Shown here piece by piece: positions 1-7,828 of a DNA stretch of 64,000 nucleotides (its first letter is position 1; every line of letters starts with the position of its first letter). A program made the position numbers and the translations under genes. Source of the stretch: Tessaracoccus sp. OS52 (lineage in GTDB: Bacteria; Actinomycetota; Actinomycetes; Propionibacteriales; Propionibacteriaceae); contig NZ_JAJEWM010000002.1 in assembly GCF_020687685.1 (NCBI RefSeq), positions 1 through 64,000 of the forward strand, written 5' to 3'. A model generated the notes under the pieces. That model had not been told where the DNA came from, did not search any database, and saw only the letters and a program-made list of their open reading frames with translations.

Positions 1-68
1 TCGTGATACATCCGCACCGCCCGAGCCTTCAACTCGGCCGGGTACCTCTTCGACGTGTTTCCTGGCAT
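1..68 (-). CDS. IS3-family transposase OrfA, N-terminal fragment at window edge
   Basis: The first 22 codons on the minus strand read MPGNTSKRYPAELKARAVRM, the usual opening of IS3-family OrfA proteins: a basic helix-turn-helix start in which 'YPxELKxRAVRM' is strongly conserved. OrfA binds the element's terminal repeats and, with OrfB made by frameshifting, forms the DDE transposase. A purine-rich GGAAGGATGG lies a few bases upstream of the ATG. Everything after residue 22 is outside the window, so whether the element is intact cannot be judged. Confidence 0.7.
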   Translation of the reverse strand, partial: MPGNTSKRYPAELKARAVRMYH

Positions 69-119
69 GACTCCATCCTTCCCAAGGATCGAAGTCTCCG
101 GACACACCGGGGTGATTCA
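1..119 (-). mobile_element. Left end of an IS3-family insertion sequence (cut by window edge)
   Basis: Read on the minus strand, position 119 starts TGAATCACC followed by CGGTGTGTCCGGAGACT, the kind of terminal sequence seen at the left end of actinobacterial IS3-family elements. A transposase start follows about 50 nt inside. The outer edge is fixed by comparison with the intact paralogue: from position 120 the sequence matches the gene at 551-1207 (from its GATCCCGCAAC near 892), while 1-119 does not. The right end and target duplication lie outside the window. Confidence 0.75.
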
Positions 120-525
120 GATCCCGCAACTCCCCCTCATTCCGCGGCGGCATCGGACCCCAATAATCCTCCCCACTCGGCTCAACCGGCTCCTCACTCT
201 CAACCGGAGTCGAACCCGGCACCGACCCCGACGGCGACGGCGACGGCGACGGTGCCACCCCAGGACCACCCACACCACGGCCGAACAACCCATACGCCAC
301 CAACCCGACCAACACCACCCCCGCAACCACAACCACAACCCACCAAACCCCACGCGAACCCAACCCACCAGACCCGCCCCCACCGCCGCTACCAGGCGGT
401 GGCCCGCCCCAACCCGGACCGCCCCCAGACGGTGGCCCGCCCCAACCCCGTTGTTCCACCGGCTGCCCTTCAGATGACAGGTCACTGCTCCCAGAAACCT
501 GGCCGGGCCGGGGACCAACCGGCAC
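120..525 (-). pseudogene. Truncated copy of the one-TM surface protein, interrupted by the IS element
   Basis: Minus-strand reading from a GTG at 525 gives a Gly/Pro-rich cytoplasmic segment (VEQRGWGGPP, GSGGGGGSGG), one hydrophobic helix (WWVVVVVAGVVLVGLVAYGL), a Pro/Ser linker and 'DYWGPMPPRNEG', all closely matching the gene at 551-1207. Homology stops at 120, where the IS begins, so the extracellular domain with its two cysteines is missing. The reading frame stays open into the IS, so a fusion peptide could be made. It starts 26 nt after the stop of the 551-1207 gene, as a further tandem copy. The start codon is a guess; the homology is clear. Confidence 0.75.
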
Positions 526-550
526 ACACCACCCAAAGCCCCCGCCATCC

Positions 551-1207
551 TCACAACTTCCCGTAAAGTTCCTGCGTCAACGCCGCCAACTCCTCCAACG
601 GCACATCCTCAACGCCGGCACCGGTATAGAGCACCTCCGCCTGACCCGCCATCACACACGAACCCAACGTCGGATACGACTCCTCGACCCCGCACACCGC
701 ATCCCCGTAATAAGCCGCATCCAGCAAACCCTCCACGAGCATGTCGTAGGTGGCATGGCCGTAATTGATGTCGGCGTTGAAGCCGCGGTAATCGGCCGAG
801 ACGTAGCTCGCGTTGCCACCGTCGAAGTCAGTGCGGATCTCCCCCTCCTGCACGAACCCGCCCACCGACGCCGGGAACGACGGCTCATAAAGATCCCGCA
901 ACCCCCCCTCATTCCGCGGCGGCATCGGACCCCAATAATCCTCCCCACTCGGCTCAACCGGCTCCTCACTCTCAACCGGAGTCGAACCCGAAACCAACCC
1001 CGACGGCGACGGCGACGGCGACGGTGCCACCCCAGGACCACCCACACCCCAGAGCGCATAAACCACCAACCCAGCCAACACCACCCCCGCAACCACAACC
1101 ACAACCCACCAAACCCCACGCGAACCCAACCCACCAGACCCGCCCCCACCGCCGCTACCAACAGGCGGCGGTGGCCCGCCCCAACCCCGTTGTGCCTCCG
1201 GCGGCAT
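551..1207 (-). CDS. One-TM surface protein with two-cysteine extracellular domain (copy B)
   Basis: A 218-residue protein of no family I recognise. Layout: Gly/Pro-rich N-terminus (about 1-35), one membrane helix (about 36-58, WWVVVVVAGVVLAGLVVYAL), a Pro/Ser/Glu linker, then an acidic domain of about 135 residues starting 'DYWGPMPPRNEG' with cysteines in AVCGVEESYP and GSCVMAGQ, and ending 'LEELAALTQELYGKL'. The order predicts N-in, C-out topology and a possible disulfide. Its ATG shares bases with the TGA of the preceding gene (TGATG), so the two are translationally coupled. A similar gene sits at the same place in the second cassette (4013-4675). Its position after WXG-type genes suggests a cassette-specific partner or immunity protein, but that is inference. 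Confidence 0.8.
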   Translation of the reverse strand: MPPEAQRGWGGPPPPVGSGGGGGSGGLGSRGVWWVVVVVAGVVLAGLVVYALWGVGGPGVAPSPSPSPSGLVSGSTPVESEEPVEPSGEDYWGPMPPRNEGGLRDLYEPSFPASVGGFVQEGEIRTDFDGGNASYVSADYRGFNADINYGHATYDMLVEGLLDAAYYGDAVCGVEESYPTLGSCVMAGQAEVLYTGAGVEDVPLEELAALTQELYGKL

Positions 1208-2154
1208 CACAGGTTCACACCGGTAGTCGGCCGACTGCCCGCGCCGGGCTTCGGGTTGTCCACGCGACCACCCCCACGAACGCCCGCGCCGGTATTCGCC
1301 GGGATGGTATCGGCGGCGCTGGTTCCGGTCGGCCATTGTCCTGGCTCAAGAAGATTCGGCAACTCCACCGTCTGCTCCAACTGTTTCGACAACACAGCCA
1401 CAGACCCAGCAGCCGCCTCGCCCCCCACAGCCTGGGCAATCGCCTTCGCCAGCTCCAGGCATTCATTCCTCGCTACGGCCGTGCGCACGTAGTACTGGCC
1501 ACCTCGGCCCCCTGATGCACCGCGGATGTCGTTGGTGGCTCCTTTGATCGCCTCGGCCACCAGGAAGAAGATTCCCTGGTTGAGTTCAGCGCCAGCTTGG
1601 CAGCCTTCTGCGGTGCTGATCATGACACCCTCGAGTTCCTTGAGTGCGTTGATCTGCACCGTGACCGCCGCCGTGTACTCCTCGCTCGCTGCACCCTGCC
1701 AGCCAGCGATGGCACGCAACTTCTCCGCGCGAAGCCGGATCCGCAGGACGTCTCTTGTTCTCCCCTGCCAATCTCTGGCGTCGCCCTCCAGGTCCCCCGG
1801 CACTTCCCGGTGGACCTCGATGCCCGTCTCGCACAGGTTTTCCACCACTTCGAGGGCCCCCATCGCCTCACCCTTGATCCGTCGGGCCTGGGCGTTGAAC
1901 CTGCTGCGCTCCGAGAAGAAGTTGACGTTGTGCTTGGCCAGACGCAGCAAATCGGTCCAGAACGACTCCGCCTCGGCGTCGTCGGCACGGATCGCGGCCT
2001 CCACCGCAGCCCGCAGATCCGACAACCGCGACTCCACCTGGGCATACTCCACCTGCGGCCCAGAACGCTGACCGGCGCCGCCCCCGCCACCCCCTCCAGT
2101 TGCCGCGCGTAGACCGTCGAAAACCCTGCTGGTCAACTCAACGGGAACTCTCAT
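1207..2154 (-). CDS. Helical WXG-motif protein, copy 1
   Basis: A 315-residue, mostly alpha-helical protein without signal peptide or membrane segment. It is clearly homologous along its length to the gene at 4672-5592: both have 'AESFWTDL', 'VNFFSER', the segment 'AGWQGAASEEYTAAVTVQIN' (W-x-G followed by an aromatic, as in WXG100 hairpins), 'ALKELEGVMIST', 'GGQYYVRT' and a disordered Gly/Pro/Thr tail. The ATG at 2154, after GGGTGAGTGGAGA, is preferred because it leaves only 7 nt after the stop of the upstream WXG gene. Downstream it is coupled by TGATG to the membrane-protein gene. It is probably an ESX-type secreted protein or partner; the precise family is unknown to me. Confidence 0.8.
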   Translation of the reverse strand: MRVPVELTSRVFDGLRAATGGGGGGGAGQRSGPQVEYAQVESRLSDLRAAVEAAIRADDAEAESFWTDLLRLAKHNVNFFSERSRFNAQARRIKGEAMGALEVVENLCETGIEVHREVPGDLEGDARDWQGRTRDVLRIRLRAEKLRAIAGWQGAASEEYTAAVTVQINALKELEGVMISTAEGCQAGAELNQGIFFLVAEAIKGATNDIRGASGGRGGQYYVRTAVARNECLELAKAIAQAVGGEAAAGSVAVLSKQLEQTVELPNLLEPGQWPTGTSAADTIPANTGAGVRGGGRVDNPKPGAGSRPTTGVNL

Positions 2155-2161
2155 TCTCCAC

Positions 2162-3558
2162 TCACCCCTGCTCGATCGACTTGGTTCGCTGGGCATTGGC
2201 TTCCTCGACCGCCTGATACTCACCCGCAGCCGAGCTGAGCTTGCCCGTCAACGAGTCGAACTCGCCGCTGGCACCCCCCGACCACTGCGTCGCAGACCCC
2301 GACAGCTTCCGGTGCGACGGCTCGACCTCACGCACCAAACCGAACTCACTCACCGTGGCACCCGACGCCGACGAGACAGCCTGCATCTCCGAAGACAACT
2401 CGTTCCACTCACTCGCGGCCTGACGCATGCTCTCAGGCTCAGCGACATAGCCATCATGACCGCCCGTGCCACTGCCCCCACCCCCGGTGCTGTAACCGCC
2501 GCCATAAGATCCGCTGCCCGTGCCGCCACCACCGCTCGTGCTCCCACCGGGGGCTGGGGAACTGTAACCATCCACACCAGTACCGCCAGCACCGGGCGAG
2601 GAACCACTCCCGGAGAAACCGGTGCCGGTCCCACCGCCACCGCCGGGGTAGTTCGGATCGTAGGAACCCCCACCCGGGTAGTTCGGCTCATACGAACCCC
2701 CACCCGGGAAGTTCGGATCATACGAACCCCCACCCGGGAAGCTCGGACCATACGAACCCCCACCCGGATACGAGGGGTCATAGCCGCCAACCCCGGGGGC
2801 GTTGGAGTCCGACCCTCCGGCATACCCGGAACCCGACCCGGGTGCCGGGCTGTAGCCGCCCACACCGGCAGCACCCCCACCACCACCGGGCAACGGGTTA
2901 CCCCGATAATCGGTGTCCGCGACACCGTCACCATCAGTGTCGATTCCCCCGCCGACGTAATGGTCGGCAATCCCGTCACCGTCCACGTCCCGGCGACGCC
3001 GCCGGTGCCGTAACCCGGCCCGCCCGAGACGTCAGCGACCCCGTCGCCGTCGACGTCGATCCCGCCAGCCACGTAACGGTCCGCAATGCCGTCGCCGTTC
3101 ACATCACCCGGCCCCGAGCCCGCCGCCATGACCCCGGACGGCAGACCACCACCAGGCAGGCCCGCGCCGCCCGAAGGCAAGCCGCCAGGCAGACCACCCC
3201 CAGTCCCCGCAGCGCCCATCCCAGCACCGGACGCCAGACCATTCGCGGCCGGGGCCCGCATCGCACCCGCAGCCCCCAAGGCGTTCGCCTGCCCCACGGC
3301 ACCGGCGTCGACCACGCCACCCCCACCGGGGGCACCGACGACACCCGCGCCGCCGCGGCCGGCACCGCCCATCATCATCGGCGGCATCATCCCGCCCTGG
3401 CCATCCTTGCCCTTGCCGCCCCTGGAGTTCGGGTTGATGGCGGCCTCACCGAGTTCGGCGTCGCCGACGGTGTCATCAGTCTCCGACGTGATGCCGGAGA
3501 ACGCGCCGCGCGCCGCACGCCGCTCCACCTCGGACCACGGGTCTGGCTGATCAGTCAT
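2162..3558 (-). pseudogene. Ca-motif/Gly-repeat WXG secretion substrate, copy 1, with a 1-nt frameshift
   Basis: The counterpart of the gene at 5609-6976. The N-terminal half (3558 to about 2990) is in one frame and the C-terminal half (about 2986 to 2162) in another. The switch lies between a GGTGCC and a CACGTCC that are 15 nt apart here (2986-3010) but 16 nt apart in the other copy, so one base is missing. Translation would run into an unrelated Val/Arg-rich frame. Apart from that, all parts are present: 'MTDQPDPWSEVERRAARGAF', acidic DxDGDG motifs, PGGGSYDPNYPGGG repeats, and a C-terminal helix-WSG-helix ending 'AAGEYQAVEEANAQ' (YxxxE). It could be a real lesion, phase variation or a sequencing error. 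Confidence 0.75.
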
Positions 3559-3750
3559 CATCGCTCCTTCGCACCGCCCCAGTATCCCAACCGCACCGTC
3601 ATCCACTCGACGTCATGGCGGGCGAGCGGAGGCGCTCGAAGCCGGGACCGCCTCCCCCCAACACTGTCGGCGATGGGTGCCGCACACGGCGTCGCCATGG
3701 TAGATGGGGTCGGTCAGGTTGCCCACGAACCGTGCGCAATGGTGCCCGCC

Positions 3751-3930
3751 CTACGACACTGCCGCAAGAAAGCCCCGGTAGTTGTCGGAGTCGTCATAGC
3801 CTGCGATGCCGCCGCCGTTGTCAACCATCAACTCATCGTCAAGCGCGAAAGCACCCACCGACTCGGGAAACGTCGACTGAAACAGGTCCTTCAGCACCCC
3901 CACGTTGGGCGGCGGCATCGGACCCCACTC
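3751..3930 (-). pseudogene. Remnant of the one-TM surface protein (extracellular domain fragment)
   Basis: The 451-nt gap 3562-4012 contains no intact gene. Within it, 60 minus-strand codons read 'EWGPMPPPNVGVLKDLF', 'STFPESVGAF' and 'DNYRGFLAAVS' then TAG. This aligns with the start of the extracellular domain of copies B ('DYWGPMPPRNEGGLRDLY', 'DYRGF') and C ('DDWGPVAPPNAGGLKDF'). There is no membrane helix upstream, no Cys pair and no proper C-terminus. It is therefore a decayed additional copy lying just after copy C. I see nothing else recognisable between 3562 and 3750. Confidence 0.7.
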
Positions 3931-4012
3931 ACCTTCAACTCCCCACTCACTGGGCCCGCAAGTCGTGGCGGCACGCCTGGAACCAACAGGTGACCGAGTT
4001 CCACTCCCATGC

Positions 4013-4675
4013 TCAGAGCTGTTCGTGCAGCTCGTTGGTGAACGCCGCCAGTTCTTCGATCGTGAGGTACTCGATGTCTGCGGAACCGGTCTCCAGCGTC
4101 GCCGAAGAACCGGCAACCACGCACCTCAACTCGTCGCCGATGTCGTCGGTGACGGTCCCGCAAACGGCAGCACCGAAAGCGGTCGGATCAGCCATGTCCG
4201 CGACGGAACTGGCGTAGTGGTGGGTACCCATCAGAACGGTGACAAGGACGGAACGAAACACCTCGTCATCCTGGTAGAAAACCGAAACGACGCCGACGTT
4301 CTCCTGCGGCTCCTCGCGGACGAAGGGCGCGATGCTCTCCGGGAGAGCAGGGTCGGCGAAGTCCTTGAGCCCGCCGGCGTTGGGTGGCGCTACAGGCCCC
4401 CAGTCATCCGTGGCTGATCCGGTCGGAGACGCGCTTGGATCCGCGGTTGCAGTCCCGGACGGTGCACCGTCCTGCGTTGTGGCCGAGGGAGACGGTGAGA
4501 CGGTGGACTGTGAACCCCCCCGGCCGACCACGGCCCACACTACGAGCGCGACGAGGACCACTGCCAACACCGCCAAGAGCACCCACAGGGCAGCGCGGGA
4601 TCCGCTGGACCCCCCACGCTGGGGGACGCGGCCGCCTGCGCCAGGCCAGTGCTGCCCCGCCGTCGGGTCGCTCAC
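4013..4675 (-). CDS. One-TM surface protein with two-cysteine extracellular domain (copy C)
   Basis: A 220-residue homologue of the 551-1207 product: short cytoplasmic start (SDPTAGQHWPG), Arg/Gly/Ser stretch, membrane helix (ALWVLLAVLAVVLVALVVWA), Ser/Thr/Pro linker, then 'DDWGPVAPPNAGGLKDF', cysteines in AAVCGTV and LRCVVAG, and 'IEELAAFTNELHEQL'. The GTG at 4675 overlaps the stop of the preceding WXG-type gene (GTGA); a longer upstream reading would only run through that gene in another frame. It shares with copy B the domain order and Cys pair, but sequence identity is moderate, so the two may be specific for different partners. Function unknown. Confidence 0.8.
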   Translation of the reverse strand: MSDPTAGQHWPGAGGRVPQRGGSSGSRAALWVLLAVLAVVLVALVVWAVVGRGGSQSTVSPSPSATTQDGAPSGTATADPSASPTGSATDDWGPVAPPNAGGLKDFADPALPESIAPFVREEPQENVGVVSVFYQDDEVFRSVLVTVLMGTHHYASSVADMADPTAFGAAVCGTVTDDIGDELRCVVAGSSATLETGSADIEYLTIEELAAFTNELHEQL

Positions 4676-5592
4676 AGTCTGACACCCGGTGCATTCCCAC
4701 CGGAGCCTCTCCCGGTGTTCAGATTCGTATCTCCCCCGTGCGGACGCACGGCGTCGGCTGTGTTGGCGGGCGTGGTATCCGCACCAGTCGTTCCCGTCGG
4801 CCAAGAACCGACCCGAAGCAGGTTCGGTAGCGAGACCGTCTTGGCCAGTTCACCGCTCAGCGACTGGATTGAGCCAGCCGCCACTTCACCACCGGCAGCC
4901 CGCATGATCTCCCCGAGCAAGGACGAGCATTCATTGCGCGCAGTCGACGTGCGGCGGTAGTACTGCCCGCCACCGCTGCCCGGTGTGGACCTGATGCGAG
5001 CGGCCGCCTGCCTGATGGACTTCCCGACCACGTAGAAGATGGCGCGGTTGAGGGAGGCGCCGGCGGTGCAGCCGTTGCCTGTGCTTATCATGATGCCTTC
5101 GAGCTCACTCAGCGCATTGATCTGGACGGTCGCGGCAGCTGTGTACTGGTCATGCGCCAGACCCTCCCAGCCAGCGACGTCTCGCAGGCGTCGGGCATCG
5201 TTTCGCATCTGCCGGACCTTCCTGGCCCGCTGCTGCCACCCCTCGGCGTCCGAATCGAGCTGCGCGGGCACCCCGGCATGCACTCCGACCCGGGCGGCGC
5301 AGACGGACTCCACCCTTCCCAAGGCTTGGAGCGCCTGAGACTTGACCGCGTTGGCCTCGCGATTGAAACGGTTGCGCTCCGAGAAGAAGTTGACGGTGTG
5401 GGTCGCCAGTCGGCTGAGGTCGGTCCAGAAACTCTCCGCTTCGTTGTCATCCTGCTGGATGGCTGACATGACCGCCGCGCGAAGCTCGGAGAGCTCCTGC
5501 TGGACTTGGGGGTACTCGTAGGAGGAGGCGGCGACCTTTTCGGCTGCCCCGAAGGCCGTCATCACACGGCTGAGCATCGCGTCGGCAAGCAT
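4672..5592 (-). CDS. Helical WXG-motif protein, copy 2
   Basis: A 306-residue helical protein homologous to 1207-2154. Visible landmarks: 'AESFWTDLSRLATHTVNFF' near residue 50, 'RLRDVAGWEGLAHDQYTAAA' near 140 (WxG plus Tyr), 'ALSELEGIMISTGNGCTAG', 'GGGQYYRRTSTARNECSSLL', and a Gly/Asn/Thr-rich tail from about 270. No signal peptide or TM helix. The ATG at 5592 lies 16 nt after the stop of the substrate gene; the stop overlaps the next start (GTGA). WXG-type hairpins usually export through a type VII machine as dimers; here the partner would be the preceding WXG protein. No EccC-type motor is in the window, so export is inferred. Confidence 0.8.
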   Translation of the reverse strand: MLADAMLSRVMTAFGAAEKVAASSYEYPQVQQELSELRAAVMSAIQQDDNEAESFWTDLSRLATHTVNFFSERNRFNREANAVKSQALQALGRVESVCAARVGVHAGVPAQLDSDAEGWQQRARKVRQMRNDARRLRDVAGWEGLAHDQYTAAATVQINALSELEGIMISTGNGCTAGASLNRAIFYVVGKSIRQAAARIRSTPGSGGGQYYRRTSTARNECSSLLGEIMRAAGGEVAAGSIQSLSGELAKTVSLPNLLRVGSWPTGTTGADTTPANTADAVRPHGGDTNLNTGRGSGGNAPGVRL

Positions 5593-5608
5593 CAGTAGTC
5601 ACTCACTT

Positions 5609-6976
5609 TCACTGCTGGATGGCGTTGGTCTGCTGGGCATTGGCTTCCTCCGTGGACTCGTAGTCGCCAGCCGCCGACTTGAGTTTGCCGGTCAGGGAAT
5701 CGAACTCTGTGCTCGCACCTCCGGACCACTGGGAAGCCGCACTCGAAAGCTCGGTGTGAGACGGCTGGACCTGGCGTACGAGACCGAACTCGCTCACCGT
5801 GGCTGACTCCGACGAGACGCCTTGCATCTCCGAGGACAGTTGGTTCCACTCGCTCGCGGCTTGGCGGAGGTTCTCGGGCTCAGCGACGTAGCCGTCGTGG
5901 CCACCACCGCTCCCGCCCCCACCCCCGGCGGTGTAGCCGCCACCACCACCGTAGGATCCGTTGCTCGTGCCTCCGCCCCCGCTGCTGGAGCCTCCACCGA
6001 CGGGCGTTGAGTTGTAGCCCCCGACGCCACCGCCACTACCCGAGGTGGCCGTCCCACCGCCGACGTAGTTCGGGCTCGTACCGCCACCGCCGGGGTTGTT
6101 CGGATCGTAGGAACCCCCACCCGGGTAGTTCGGATCATACGAACCCCCACCCGGGAAGTTCGGATCATACGAGCCCCCACCCGGATACGAGGGGTCATAG
6201 CCGCCAACCCCGGGGGCGTTGGAGTCCGACCCTCCGGCATACCCGGAACCCGACCCGGGTGCCGGGCTGTAGCCGCCCACACCGGCAACACCCCCACCAC
6301 CACCGGGCAACGGGTTACCCCGATAATCGGTGTCCGCGACACCGTCGCCGTCGGTGTCGATTCCCCCGCCGACGTAATGGTCGGCAATCCCGTCACCATC
6401 CACGTCCCCCGCCACTCCACCGGTGCCGTAACCCGGGCCGCCCGAGACGTCAGCAACCCCGTCGCCATCGACGTCGATCCCGCCAGCCACGTAACGGTCC
6501 GCAACGCCGTCGCCGTTCACATCACCCGGCCCCGAACCCGCCGCCATCACCCCGGACGGCAGACCACCACCAGAAAGACCCGCGCCACCCGAAGGCAAGC
6601 CGCCAGGCAGACCACCCGCGGTCCCCGCAGCGCCCATCCCAGCACCCGACGCCAGACCATTCGCCGCCGGGGCCCGCATCGCACCCGCAGCCCCCAAGGC
6701 GTTCACCTGCCCCACGGCACCGGCGTCGACCACGCCACCCCCACCGGGGGCACCGACTACACCCGCGCCACCGCGACCGGCACCGCCCATCATCATCGGC
6801 GGCATCATGCCGCCCTGGCCATCCTTGCCCTTGCCGCCCCTGGAGTTCGGGTTGATGGCGGCCTCACCGAGCTCGGCGTCGCCGACGGTGTCATCAGTCT
6901 CCGACGTGATGCCGGAGAACGCGCCGCGCGCCGCACGCCGCTCCACCTCGGACCACGGGTCTGGCTGATCAGTCAT
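5609..6976 (-). CDS. Ca-motif/Gly-repeat protein with C-terminal WXG hairpin and YxxxE signal (copy 2, intact)
   Basis: A 455-residue protein. Order: charged start (MTDQPDPWSEVERRAARGAF), Met/Gly/Ala-rich stretch (MMPPMMMGGAGRGG, 50-150), four acidic motifs of the form D-x-(D/N)-G-D-G-x-x-D (for example DVNGDGVAD, DVDGDGIAD, DTDGDGVAD, about 160-220), which resemble thrombospondin-type-3/dockerin calcium loops, tandem GGGSYDPNYP units (about 255-300), a Gly/Ser linker, then about 85 residues with 'EWNQLSSEMQ', 'SQWSGGASTEFDSLTGKL' and 'AAGDYESTEEANAQ'. W-S-G between helices and Y-x-x-x-E after them are the hallmarks of type VII substrates. The second of two ATGs (6976) has better spacing from AAGGAG and overlaps the upstream stop. 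Confidence 0.85.
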   Translation of the reverse strand: MTDQPDPWSEVERRAARGAFSGITSETDDTVGDAELGEAAINPNSRGGKGKDGQGGMMPPMMMGGAGRGGAGVVGAPGGGGVVDAGAVGQVNALGAAGAMRAPAANGLASGAGMGAAGTAGGLPGGLPSGGAGLSGGGLPSGVMAAGSGPGDVNGDGVADRYVAGGIDVDGDGVADVSGGPGYGTGGVAGDVDGDGIADHYVGGGIDTDGDGVADTDYRGNPLPGGGGGVAGVGGYSPAPGSGSGYAGGSDSNAPGVGGYDPSYPGGGSYDPNFPGGGSYDPNYPGGGSYDPNNPGGGGTSPNYVGGGTATSGSGGGVGGYNSTPVGGGSSSGGGGTSNGSYGGGGGYTAGGGGGSGGGHDGYVAEPENLRQAASEWNQLSSEMQGVSSESATVSEFGLVRQVQPSHTELSSAASQWSGGASTEFDSLTGKLKSAAGDYESTEEANAQQTNAIQQ

Positions 6977-7665
6977 CATCGCTCCTTCGGATTGAGCATT
7001 GCCTTGAAAGCGGCCATCAGGAACTGGTGCTCCCCCGCGATGGCGTCGAGTTCAGACGGTTCTTCCTGCGCTGGGACGAACTTGCCGTAGGCGTTGTTCG
7101 CGGCAAGTTGGACATGCGTGCAGATGGCGCCGGCCTGCGCCGACTCGAGCCACTTCGGCTCGAACGTGACACCCTCGGCCTGACCGGACTCGTTGAGCGT
7201 CACCGTGACTCCCTTCGAGCGGCCCTCCACGACGGGCTGCTTCACGGGTGGGCGCGACTGCTGGCGGCCAAAGGCGTCCTCCCAGCGTTCCTCAACCTCA
7301 GCCATGAGGTCCTGGATGACGGCGAAGGTCTCCGGGGAGAAGGGCGGCAGGGCGGAGAAGTCCACGTCCTCGAAGGTGGGTTCCGGCCGCGGTGGGAGGT
7401 CCGCGACGGTGGCGTTGGCCATCCGCAGGGCCTGGGAGAAGCAGTCCGACAAAGTCCGCCTGCCCGTCCGGGTGTACCAGACGGGTGAGACCCTGACCCT
7501 GACCAGACGACCGTCGGTGACCCAAACCCGCACGACGTTGTCGGAGTCAGAGACGCCGCCGTCGTCGGTTTCCTCCTCGGCAAGGTCGTCGGCGGCCTCT
7601 TCATCCGCATACACGGCCGGGGCCAAAGGATCCAGATCGTTCAACGGTTCAACCTCCGGGGCCAT
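6976..7665 (-). CDS. YbaB/EbfC-like protein (EspL-type) heading the WXG cassette
   Basis: A 229-residue protein. The first 60 residues are acidic and low-complexity. The C-terminal part ('SKGVTVTLNESGQAEGVTFE', 'WLESAQAGAICTHVQLAANNAYGKF') follows the YbaB/EbfC pattern of a short beta-sheet followed by a long helix. YbaB-like proteins such as EspL are regular members of mycobacterial ESX loci, which supports a type VII assignment for the neighbourhood. The ATG at 7665 is chosen over 7695 because GGAGG lies 8 nt before it. The stop TGA overlaps the start of the substrate gene (ATGATGA), so it is the first gene of the operon. Role as chaperone or nucleoid-type factor is unproven. Confidence 0.65.
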   Translation of the reverse strand: MAPEVEPLNDLDPLAPAVYADEEAADDLAEEETDDGGVSDSDNVVRVWVTDGRLVRVRVSPVWYTRTGRRTLSDCFSQALRMANATVADLPPRPEPTFEDVDFSALPPFSPETFAVIQDLMAEVEERWEDAFGRQQSRPPVKQPVVEGRSKGVTVTLNESGQAEGVTFEPKWLESAQAGAICTHVQLAANNAYGKFVPAQEEPSELDAIAGEHQFLMAAFKAMLNPKER

Positions 7666-7828
7666 GGGCCAAACCTCCGATCTCTCAAATCGCACGCCCC
7701 CAGTATTGCAACCGCAGGGGTCAGACAGGACCCGGTGCAGGGCCGCTGCGCCGCTTCCCAGACGCGGTTCGACCCGACCAGGAGCGGTCAGTGACGGCGA
7801 ATCAACAGCGTGTCTGGCCTCGCCCCCT

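Larger units (their letters stand above)
551..6988 (-). repeat. Tandem duplication of a three-gene cassette
   Basis: Two head-to-tail sets of the same three genes: substrate (2162-3558 and 5609-6976), helical WXG protein (1207-2154 and 4672-5592) and one-TM protein (551-1207 and 4013-4675). Divergence is uneven. The 5' parts of the substrate genes, including the ribosome site (about 2990-3570 and 6410-6988), are almost identical in nucleotides, whereas the WXG tails, helical proteins and membrane proteins differ at many residues. Recent gene conversion or unequal crossing-over on top of an older duplication would explain this. Confidence 0.8.

Noticed and set aside
117-554. Arg/Trp/Val-rich minus-strand frame as a gene
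   Set aside because: The homologous frame is the other one, which matches copies B and C; this one is out of frame.
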